Positions 1 to 5,592 of a DNA stretch of 11,575 bases are shown piece by piece. Every line of letters starts with the position of its first letter. Within the stretch, counting starts at the first letter, position 1. The translations under genes were made by a program, and so were the position numbers. A model generated the notes under the pieces. The model was not told where the DNA came from. It ran no database searches and worked only from the letters and a program-made list of their open reading frames with translations. The stretch is from JAFGTE01 sp965369305. Lineage in GTDB: Bacteria > Patescibacteriota > Gracilibacteria > UM-FILTER-43-11. Location of the stretch: contig CBDUQG010000029.1 in NCBI GenBank assembly GCA_965369305.1, positions 1 to 11,575 of the forward strand, written 5' to 3'.

Positions 1-1728
1 GATAACGTCAGATTTCTTTACTTCCTTTTTCTTCTTTTCGATGGTCTTATCAAACGGTTCAAAGAATTCCTTGATGATGGGCTGCCATTCATGTTTGCCT
101 TCAGCAATGTCATCCAGTTTATCTTCCATGTGCGCTGTGAACTGATAATCCATGACTTCTGCGAAGTGCTTCACCAGGAAGTCATTCACGATCATCCCGA
201 TTTCCATTGGATAGAGCTTCTTGTCCTGCTTCTTTTCAATGTAGCCACGACTGATGACGGTTGAAATAGTTGGGGCGTAAGTAGACGGACGTCCAATCCC
301 TTCTGATTCCAATTTCTTAACCAGGCTGGCTTCCGTGAAGCGTGGAGGTGGTTGGGTGAATTTCTGTTCGGCATTTACCTTTTCAAGGTCGCAGGCTTCC
401 CCGGCTTCCATGTCCGGCAGAATGACGTCCTTGCTGGAAATAGCTTCTTCCATGTCATCGGTACCTTCGATGTAAGCTTTCATGAAGCCAGGCTTCTTGA
501 TGACTTCACCCTTAGCCGTTAGTTCATAGTCTCCAGCTTTAACCGTGACGGTGGTGATATCCACTTCGGCATCAGCCATCTGACAGGCAATGGTGCGCTC
601 CCAGATGAGCTTGTAGAGTTTGTATTGTTTTGGATCTAGGTGAGACTTGAGGTCTTTTGGTGTCTTGCTCAGGTCAGTTGGGCGGATTGCTTCATGAGCT
701 TCCTGAGCACCTCGGGCCTTTTTGGTGAACACACGTGGCTTATCAAGAACGCATTCGTCTCCGTAAAGCTTCTTCACAATCTTCGGAACTACTTTTAGGA
801 ACTCCTTTGATAGATTGTAAGAATCAGTACGCATATAGGTGATCAGACCGGCATGGTCTTTTCCGTGCTCCATACCCTCGTAAAGCTGCTGAGCAACGAC
901 CATGGTTTGCTTCACTGAAAAGCCAAGCTTGCGGCTAGCCTCCTGTTGAAGGGTGGAAGTGATGAACGGTGCAGCAGGTCTTCTTTTGTGAGCCTTCTTA
1001 ACAACATCTTTCACTTCGTACTTAGCCTTGTTTAGGTCTTTGAGTACGACGTCGGCCTTCTTCTTGTTGTTAACCTCTGCTTTCTTTCCTTTGATTTTGG
1101 AAAGTTCAGCATTGAATTTTCCTTTCTTCACTTCTAGGTCGCAGTCAATCTTCCAATACTCTTCGGGCTTAAAAGCTTCAATCTCACGTTCGCGGTCTAC
1201 AATCAGGCGAACAGCCACAGATTGCACACGTCCGGCAGAAAGTCCCGCGCGAACCTTGGTCCAAAGTAGCGGGCTGAGCCTGTAGCCTACCAATCTATCT
1301 AGAATACGGCGTGCTTGCTGAGCATGAACCAAGTTGATATCGATGGCCCTTGGATTTTCCAGTGCTTTCAAAACGGCTGGCTTGGTGATTTCGTGAAAAG
1401 CAATGCGGCGGAACTGACCCTTCTTGAGCCCAAGGGCGTAAACTAAATGCCAGGCAATACTTTCCCCTTCGCGATCTTCATCGGGTGCCAGCCAAACAAT
1501 GGTATCCGGTGCTTTTTTGACGGCATCCTTCAGTTCCTTTACCACCTTCTTCTTATCCGGTGAAATTTCGTATTCCGGAGTGTAGTCATGCTCGATATCA
1601 ATGGCCAGAGTCTTCTTGGGAAGATCACGGATGTGTCCCATGGAGGCCTTAACGGCATATTTTGCTCCGAGAAATTTTTTGAGAGTCTTCGCTTTTGCGG
1701 GGGACTCAACAATGATTAGGTGGTTCAT
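1..1728 (-). CDS. topA: DNA topoisomerase I (type IA), C-terminus cut by window edge
   Basis: The gene encodes a type IA topoisomerase, which relaxes negative supercoils by transient single-strand cleavage. 576 residues are visible from an ATG at 1728. The N-terminal Toprim domain shows IIVESPAKAKTL (Glu8) and the acidic triad in APDEDREGE (Asp83, Asp85, Glu87). GHIRDLP at 31-37 and GLSAGRVQSVAVR are family hallmarks. The catalytic tyrosine is Tyr298 in ITYMRTDS, close to its place in the E. coli enzyme. GIGRPSTYAPTIS marks the later core. The visible part ends in a lysine-rich stretch. Any zinc-ribbon or basic tail lies beyond base 1, so the gene is truncated by the window and not broken. 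The bases upstream of the ATG are pyrimidine-rich, with no SD. It is divergent from the HU gene. The assignment is essentially certain. Confidence 0.97.
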   Translation of the reverse strand, partial: MNHLIIVESPAKAKTLKKFLGAKYAVKASMGHIRDLPKKTLAIDIEHDYTPEYEISPDKKKVVKELKDAVKKAPDTIVWLAPDEDREGESIAWHLVYALGLKKGQFRRIAFHEITKPAVLKALENPRAIDINLVHAQQARRILDRLVGYRLSPLLWTKVRAGLSAGRVQSVAVRLIVDREREIEAFKPEEYWKIDCDLEVKKGKFNAELSKIKGKKAEVNNKKKADVVLKDLNKAKYEVKDVVKKAHKRRPAAPFITSTLQQEASRKLGFSVKQTMVVAQQLYEGMEHGKDHAGLITYMRTDSYNLSKEFLKVVPKIVKKLYGDECVLDKPRVFTKKARGAQEAHEAIRPTDLSKTPKDLKSHLDPKQYKLYKLIWERTIACQMADAEVDITTVTVKAGDYELTAKGEVIKKPGFMKAYIEGTDDMEEAISSKDVILPDMEAGEACDLEKVNAEQKFTQPPPRFTEASLVKKLESEGIGRPSTYAPTISTVISRGYIEKKQDKKLYPMEIGMIVNDFLVKHFAEVMDYQFTAHMEDKLDDIAEGKHEWQPIIKEFFEPFDKTIEKKKKEVKKSDVI

Positions 1729-1759
1729 AAAGGAAGGTAAAATTTGAATGCTACGTCTA

Positions 1760-1789
1760 GCTATACATGAGCATGCTTGAGGGTGTCAA
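1760..1789 (-). promoter_or_regulatory. Probable topA promoter
   Basis: On the minus strand TTGACA (1789-1784) is followed after 18 bases by TATAGC (1765-1760). This predicts a transcript start near 1753 and a leader of about 25 bases without an SD. The -35 is a perfect consensus match and the -10 matches at four of six positions. The spacer contains GCATGC. Called from sequence only. Confidence 0.55.
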
Positions 1790-2016
1790 ACCTTATTGCA
1801 GAATTGTGAACGCGCTACATATCAGTCGGCGCATATAATAAGAATACTTATATATAGCAGGCCTTTTTTATTTTGTTTAAGCCAAATATGGCTCTTATCA
1901 ATGTATTTTTAACATCAAAAAAAATTTTTAGTCAAATTTGGACGGAATGGCTTATTTAAGCGATTTTTTCTGTATAAAAAATGTCTTCATGTGACTTTTT
2001 TCGCTTAGCTAAGGGG

Positions 2017-2038
2017 AAAACCCTTGATTCAGGGTTTT
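2017..2038. repeat. 8-bp inverted repeat overlapping the HU -35
   Basis: AAAACCCT (2017-2024) and AGGGTTTT (2031-2038) form a perfect 8-bp stem with a 6-base loop, TGATTC. The -35 hexamer TTGATT of the HU promoter (2024-2029) lies essentially in the loop. It could be an operator. It could also be a small terminator, since the right arm ends in TTTTAT. An overlapping smaller stem, AAGGG/CCCTT (2011-2025), is also possible. Confidence 0.5.
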
Positions 2039-2052
2039 ATGGCACTTATACT
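2024..2052 (+). promoter_or_regulatory. HU gene promoter
   Basis: TTGATT (2024-2029), a 17-base spacer and TATACT (2047-2052) make a good sigma70 promoter. The predicted transcript start is near 2059. That leaves about 27 bases of AT-rich leader with no SD before the ATG at 2086, and supports that ATG over upstream in-frame starts. Confidence 0.65.
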
Positions 2053-2085
2053 TGCATCAGAATTTACTTCTTAATTTATTTCATT

Positions 2086-2361
2086 ATGACTAAACAAGAT
2101 TTAGTTGCTGCTGTTGCATCAGCTGCTGGTGTTAGCAAGAGAGTAGCTGGAGACGCTCTAGAAGCTGTTCTTGATTCCATCACTAAGGAGCTCAAGAAAG
2201 GAAAGAACGTTACCATTACTGGTTTCGGTACCTTCCGTGTTAGCAAAAGAGCTGCTCGCACTGGTGTAAACCCACGCAACCCATCCCAGAAGATCAAGAT
2301 CCCAGCTATGAACGTTCCTGCTTTCAAGGCTGGTAAGAGTCTTAAGGATGCTGTTCGATAA
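2086..2361 (+). CDS. hup: HU-family DNA-binding protein
   Basis: This 91-residue nucleoid protein matches the usual 90-residue length of HU/IHF subunits. It acts as a dimer that bends DNA and compacts the chromosome. The N-terminus (MTKQDLVAAVASAAGVSKR) is the helical dimerisation part. GFGTFRVSKRAARTG begins the beta-arm region, and VNPRNPSQ carries the conserved Asn-Pro at the arm tip that intercalates in DNA. The C-terminus PAFKAGKSLKDAV is typical. The ATG at 2086 was chosen because the protein then starts as family members do and the promoter lies just upstream. No SD is seen. A strong terminator follows 30 bases after the stop, so the gene is monocistronic. Whether it is HU or an IHF-like member cannot be told from sequence alone. 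Confidence 0.96.
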   Translation: MTKQDLVAAVASAAGVSKRVAGDALEAVLDSITKELKKGKNVTITGFGTFRVSKRAARTGVNPRNPSQKIKIPAMNVPAFKAGKSLKDAVR

Positions 2362-2391
2362 ATCGGACGATCCAATTCTATTAAAGAATTC

Positions 2392-2418
2392 AAAAACCCC
2401 GCTTTGGCGGGGTTTTTT
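2392..2418 (+). terminator. Rho-independent terminator after HU
   Basis: CCCCGC (2397-2402) and GCGGGG (2407-2412) form a 6-bp GC stem with loop TTTG, flanked by A5 on the left and T6 on the right. The A and T tracts extend the pairing and make it potentially bidirectional. It separates HU from the thioredoxin gene. Confidence 0.92.
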
Positions 2419-2442
2419 GTATCTCAAGCTACGAAGCATTCT

Positions 2443-2471
2443 TGCCTGCTCGGCAGGCTTGATCTATCATG
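2443..2471 (+). promoter_or_regulatory. Possible thioredoxin promoter with palindrome in the spacer
   Basis: TTGCCT (2443-2448), a 17-base spacer and TATCAT (2466-2471) would start a transcript near 2478, about 24 bases before the ATG. The palindrome GCCTG-ctcgg-CAGGC (2444-2458) covers the -35 and half of the spacer. TTGATC-N17-TACTTT (2459-2487) is a weaker alternative. Hexamer matches are modest. Confidence 0.35.
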
Positions 2472-2501
2472 GAGTTAACAATACTTTTTAACAAAAAAAT
2501 T

Positions 2502-2825
2502 ATGGCAGCTCTTGCAGTTACAAGTGATACTTTTCAAAAGGAAGTTCTCGATGTGAAGGGAAAGCCTGTCCTGGTCGATTTCTGGGCCGCTTGGTGTGGA
2601 CCGTGCCAGATGCAGGGACCTATCATTGATGAACTCGCTGGTGAAGTTGGAGATAAGGCAGTTATTGCCAAGATAGATGTCGATAGTAACCAGGAACTTG
2701 CTGGTAAGTATGGCATCATGAGCATTCCTGCTCTAAAGGTCTTCAAGGACGGTGAAGTCGTTGAAGATATGGTTGGTGTCCACCAAAAGGATGACCTGAT
2801 GAAGGTGATTGAGAAAAATTCTTAA
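2502..2825 (+). CDS. trxA: Thioredoxin
   Basis: A 107-residue single-domain thioredoxin, the usual size, without a signal peptide and so cytoplasmic. It reduces disulfides in target proteins with electrons from thioredoxin reductase. The active site WCGPC is at residues 31-35 inside VDFWAAWCGPC. The conserved cis-proline is Pro76 in SIPAL, followed by LKVFKDGE. After the active site the sequence is QMQGP, where many family members have Lys-x-x-x-Pro. The start at 2502 was preferred over the in-frame ATG at 2469, because the extra eleven residues do not belong to the fold and the likely promoter overlaps that ATG. No SD is visible. The stop overlaps the stop of the convergent rnhA gene by four bases, and there is no terminator between them. 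Confidence 0.95.
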   Translation: MAALAVTSDTFQKEVLDVKGKPVLVDFWAAWCGPCQMQGPIIDELAGEVGDKAVIAKIDVDSNQELAGKYGIMSIPALKVFKDGEVVEDMVGVHQKDDLMKVIEKNS

Positions 2826-3229
2826 TACCCTCGATCCATTGCCTGGTTAGCCAGTGCGTCTGCTAATGCGTTCTCTTCACGGGGGACATGGCTGATGGAA
2901 AAATCTTTGAACTGATCTGCGATACGTCGGACTTCCTGAAACAGGGGTCGGACGTTTTCGCTTTTTACTTTATATTCTCCGTTCATTTGTCTAACCACCA
3001 ATTGAGAGTCCATGAAGCAGTGGATGGAGGTCTCTTTGCCGAACTTTCCGTACACTTCGCGTAGGGCGCTTCTCAGGGCCAGATATTCAGCCTGATTATT
3101 GGTTTTTTCACCGTAAAACTCAGAGCCTTTAATGGTAGCCTTACCACCTTCAATTACGGCAAAGCCGCCGCCCGACGGTCCGGGATTTCCACGAGAGCCG
3201 CCGTCGATGTAGACTGCAATTTGACTCAT
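2822..3229 (-). CDS. rnhA: Ribonuclease HI-like protein
   Basis: A 135-residue RNase H-fold protein that would cleave the RNA strand of RNA-DNA hybrids. The start IAVYIDGGSRGNPGPSGGGF is characteristic of the short RNase HI class without the basic protrusion. The four catalytic acids are visible: Asp9, Glu48 (NNQAEYLAL), Asp74 (MDSQLV) and Asp124 (ENALADALANQA). The SD AAAGGAG sits 7 bases before the ATG and lies inside the last codons of secD, so it is translated from the same message four bases after the secD stop. This is one of few clear SDs outside the central island. It is convergent with thioredoxin. A role in Okazaki primer or R-loop removal is inferred from the family. Confidence 0.93.
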   Translation of the reverse strand: MSQIAVYIDGGSRGNPGPSGGGFAVIEGGKATIKGSEFYGEKTNNQAEYLALRSALREVYGKFGKETSIHCFMDSQLVVRQMNGEYKVKSENVRPLFQEVRRIADQFKDFSISHVPREENALADALANQAMDRGY

Positions 3230-3233
3230 TGTT

Positions 3234-5285
3234 TTAATCTCCTTTCTTTAGACCAAGTAAAAACTTGCTCTTGGATATTCTTGTTCCATTCAAAGTCTTG
3301 AGGAAAGAGCGAGTTACACTGATGGCAGTAAACATGGAAACAATGATACCGAGGCCGAGCATCAAGGCGAAGCCACGGATGATAGAGTTTCCGAAGAACC
3401 AGAGGATGATACAGGTAATGAGCGAGCTGACGTTTGAATCTCGGATAGAAGACCAGGCACGTTCGAAACCAGTGGTGACGGCAGCAATATAGCTACTTCC
3501 ATCACGGAGCTCTTCTTTGGTGCGTTCGAAAATCAGAATGTTGGCATCCACAGCCATACCTATACTAAGGATGATACCGGCGATACCAGCCAAGGTCATG
3601 ACGATCGGGGTGGTCTTAAGAACAAAGACAATAATGACGGAATAAATGAGCAGTGCCAGTACAGCAAAGATGCCCAACATGCGGTAGTAGAGGATCATGA
3701 AGATGCCTAGGGCAATGAGGCCGACCATACCGGCATAAAGTGATAGATTCAGAGCGTCGTCACCTAGTGAAGCACTGATGGTGTACTGACCACTTAGAAT
3801 AATGGGGGCATCAATGGCACCAGTATTTAGGTCGTTCGCTAGTTGGAGTGCATCTTGCAAAGTGCCAGCTCCGGTGATAACAGCTTGTCCACCAACGATC
3901 TTCTGGTTCACACGTGGGGCGGAAACAATTTCACCACCAACAAAGATGGCCAGCTGTTTACCGGTGAGTCTTTCAGTGAGGTCTTCGAACTTGCGTCCCC
4001 CTTCATCATCGAACTGAATAGCGACCTGAGGCGCGCCGAACTGATCGTAAGTCACACTGGCAAACTTAAAGTTTGCTCCATCCAGTCCGGTGGACTGCCA
4101 CGGATCAGGGCTGGTGTCGTAAAGGACTTCGCTGTAGGAGTAGTACTCTTCCTTGATAACGCTTTCCACAGCTTCTACCTTGTCGAAGGCCTTGATGATG
4201 TGGAAACCGAAACTGGTTTCAACGATTTCTGAGACATCATTTACATTAAGTGCAAAGGCAGCTTCTTCGAATGGGGGAGTCATGGCTCCACGTCCGAAGT
4301 AACCAAGGTCACCTCCGCTAGTGCTGGATGGTCCGTCGGAATACTGTTTAGCAAACTCGGCAAAGTTGTCAGGATCGGCCTGAACTTCTGCCAGAATCCT
4401 TTCGGCTTCTTCTCGGGCTTCATCTTTGGTTCTGGTGACATCTTCCGCTGCCCGTTCAGATCCTTCGTAGGCAATTAGGATGTGAGATGCCTGTACCTCT
4501 TCATCAGTACTTTCAGTTTTATCCCGAGTTTCTTTGGCATCGAGCTTCAAAACCAGAAAACCCTTTCGCTCAACAATGTTTCCTCCAGCGCCGATGATGA
4601 AATCACCGCTATTTTCAACCAGCTCTCCATAAACCTGTCCGACCTGCATGGTTGGCAGTACCTTTTTGTGGTTTACCGGCAGGCTTGATTCCCACTGTTC
4701 CTTTTCGGAGCTATAGGCGATTTTTCCATCACTGGTCTGTACGTTCTGAGCTAGCGTAGCAAAGTTCTCCGGGTCAGCGAGTGCTGCCTGAAGGGTTTCA
4801 TTGGCTTCTGCTTCAATCTTAGAAAGCGCGTCAGGATCTTCTTCAGTCTTAGGTTCTTTGAATTCTAGCTGGATGGTTTTACCAACCACAGCCTTCGCCT
4901 CATCAACATCCTTGATACCGGCAAGCTCAACAATCACGTGCTTTTCACCGCCGACATCAGAGGTATAGATATTTGGTTCGGCCACACCAAGTCCGTTCAC
5001 ACGGCGCTCTAGAGTAGACCTTACCCCTTCGACAATGTCTCTAATAACGACGTCATTTGTAGGATCATCATCTTCATTCCGTTCCAGAGTGTTTCTTAAA
5101 TCAATACGGTAATCTAGTTGGGTACCTCCTTGCAGATCGAGCCCTAGGGTCACTTTCTGCTTTTTAGCCCAGGTACTGACCGGGTCATTTGGGAGTTTAG
5201 ATTTAACTGATTCAGGCAAAGAAACCACGGTCATGAAGAGGGTGGCAATGATAATGGAAATGAGTCCTTTCGAATAGCGTCGCAT
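3234..5285 (-). CDS. secD: SecD translocase subunit with inserted parvulin domain(s)
   Basis: SecD helps the SecYEG channel pull proteins across the membrane using the proton gradient. From Met at 5285 (683 aa): TM1 at about 7-23; LGLDLQGGTQL (47-57); the first P1 part (about 80-143, ERRVNGLGVAEP); then an insertion; then the P1 head (about 407-499, GGEIVSAPRVNQKI); then five membrane segments between about 515 and 657, with the GMAVDANILIFERTKEE signature (Asp580). The insertion holds a parvulin prolyl isomerase domain (about 264-369: ASHIL, FAKQYSDGPS, GGDLGYFGRGAM, FGFHII), preceded by a weaker parvulin-like copy (about 156-251). Ordinary SecD proteins lack such domains. The start at 5285 was chosen because the likely -10 box overlaps the ATG at 5318, which would add eleven residues. 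No SD is seen. secF does not follow; rnhA does. Confidence 0.95.
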   Translation of the reverse strand: MRRYSKGLISIIIATLFMTVVSLPESVKSKLPNDPVSTWAKKQKVTLGLDLQGGTQLDYRIDLRNTLERNEDDDPTNDVVIRDIVEGVRSTLERRVNGLGVAEPNIYTSDVGGEKHVIVELAGIKDVDEAKAVVGKTIQLEFKEPKTEEDPDALSKIEAEANETLQAALADPENFATLAQNVQTSDGKIAYSSEKEQWESSLPVNHKKVLPTMQVGQVYGELVENSGDFIIGAGGNIVERKGFLVLKLDAKETRDKTESTDEEVQASHILIAYEGSERAAEDVTRTKDEAREEAERILAEVQADPDNFAEFAKQYSDGPSSTSGGDLGYFGRGAMTPPFEEAAFALNVNDVSEIVETSFGFHIIKAFDKVEAVESVIKEEYYSYSEVLYDTSPDPWQSTGLDGANFKFASVTYDQFGAPQVAIQFDDEGGRKFEDLTERLTGKQLAIFVGGEIVSAPRVNQKIVGGQAVITGAGTLQDALQLANDLNTGAIDAPIILSGQYTISASLGDDALNLSLYAGMVGLIALGIFMILYYRMLGIFAVLALLIYSVIIVFVLKTTPIVMTLAGIAGIILSIGMAVDANILIFERTKEELRDGSSYIAAVTTGFERAWSSIRDSNVSSLITCIILWFFGNSIIRGFALMLGLGIIVSMFTAISVTRSFLKTLNGTRISKSKFLLGLKKGD

Positions 5286-5316
5286 CGTTTGTAGATAATA
5301 GATAATAAGCCCCGAC

Positions 5317-5345
5317 ATTTTAGCGGAAATGAGCCCTTATTGCAA
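5317..5345 (-). promoter_or_regulatory. Probable secD promoter
   Basis: On the minus strand TTGCAA (5345-5340), a 17-base spacer and TAAAAT (5322-5317) fit sigma70. The last bases of the -10 overlap the upstream in-frame ATG (5318-5316). Transcription would then start inside the first codons of that reading, which favours the internal ATG at 5285. It lies back to back with the cassette promoter at 5380. Confidence 0.45.
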
Positions 5346-5375
5346 TTTTCTTTATGATGCTTTTTTAGGGTCTAA

Positions 5376-5410
5376 ATACTTGACATAAAGTATAAAATAT
5401 GGTAATATTT
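5376..5410 (+). promoter_or_regulatory. Cassette promoter, copy 1, with palindrome over the -35
   Basis: TTGACA (5380-5385), a 17-base spacer, an extended -10 TGg and TAATAT (5403-5408) form a near-perfect sigma70 promoter starting RNA near 5415. The whole 35-base block is identical to 7665-7699. ATACTT (5376-5381) and AAGTAT (5388-5393) form an inverted repeat around the -35, a plausible repressor site. Confidence 0.85.
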
Positions 5411-5414
5411 ATCT

Positions 5415-5592
5415 GCTGTGAACATCGTTGATTTTGCTCTTATTTAAGAGGCAAATTGCTTGTTCATTTGCTCTTTGAAAGCTTGCGAATTAAAAACTAC
5501 TTTGTGTCGCCATATCAGGACTCAATTCTTGAGTTTTGGTACGGCGACACATGGGTGTTGCTACAATTTTCACATCTAGCTAGGAGTCTAGC
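5415..5592 (+). ncRNA. Structured 5' leader of unit 1 (candidate regulatory RNA)
   Basis: About 178 bases lie between the predicted RNA start and the first ORF. Pairings visible in order: TGAACA (5419-5424) with TGTTCA (5461-5466), enclosing a hairpin TTTGC-TCTT / AAGA-g-GCAAA; the shared 18-nt motif ATTTGCTCTTTGAAAGCT (5466-5483); and a 9-bp stem TGTGTCGCC (5503-5511) / GGCGACACA (5543-5551) enclosing ACTCAA-ttc-TTGAGT (5520-5534). GCAAAT can pair either with the upstream TTTGC or with the downstream ATTTGC, so alternative folds are possible. No known riboswitch family is recognised. Confidence 0.5.
5559..5592 (+). promoter_or_regulatory. Possible internal extended -10 promoter and SD-bearing hairpin
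   Basis: TGC-TACAAT (5559-5567) is an extended -10 match without a clear -35; RNA would start near 5574. Just after it, GCTAG (5579-5583) and CTAGC (5588-5592) form a hairpin whose loop GAGT, with the preceding G, holds the SD of the ORF starting at 5593. The hairpin could therefore hide or expose the ribosome site. Confidence 0.4.

Larger units (their letters stand above)
1729..2085. other. Divergent intergenic region topA / HU
   Basis: This AT-rich stretch of about 357 bases holds the topA promoter on the left and the HU promoter on the right. The middle has a small hairpin (AGCCA-aata-TGGCT, 1880-1893) and runs of A and T. I see no convincing gene. An in-frame upstream extension of HU from 1981 is possible but is contradicted by the promoter lying inside it. 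Confidence 0.6.

Noticed and set aside
1981..2085. In-frame N-terminal extension of HU by 35 residues
   Set aside because: The extension is unlike any HU N-terminus, and a good promoter (2024-2052) lies inside it.
3843..4232. 129-aa open frame opposite secD
   Set aside because: Shadow of secD on the other strand; no family features, no SD, and the secD reading is fully supported.
4676..4688. 13-base match between secD and the palindrome region at 2451-2463
   Set aside because: The match covers only one arm plus a flank and lies in a coding sequence; most simply coincidence.
5286..5318. Longer SecD start at 5318
   Set aside because: The ATG overlaps a likely -10 box and the eleven extra residues are not needed for the signal-anchor. 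It remains possible, since neither start has an SD.
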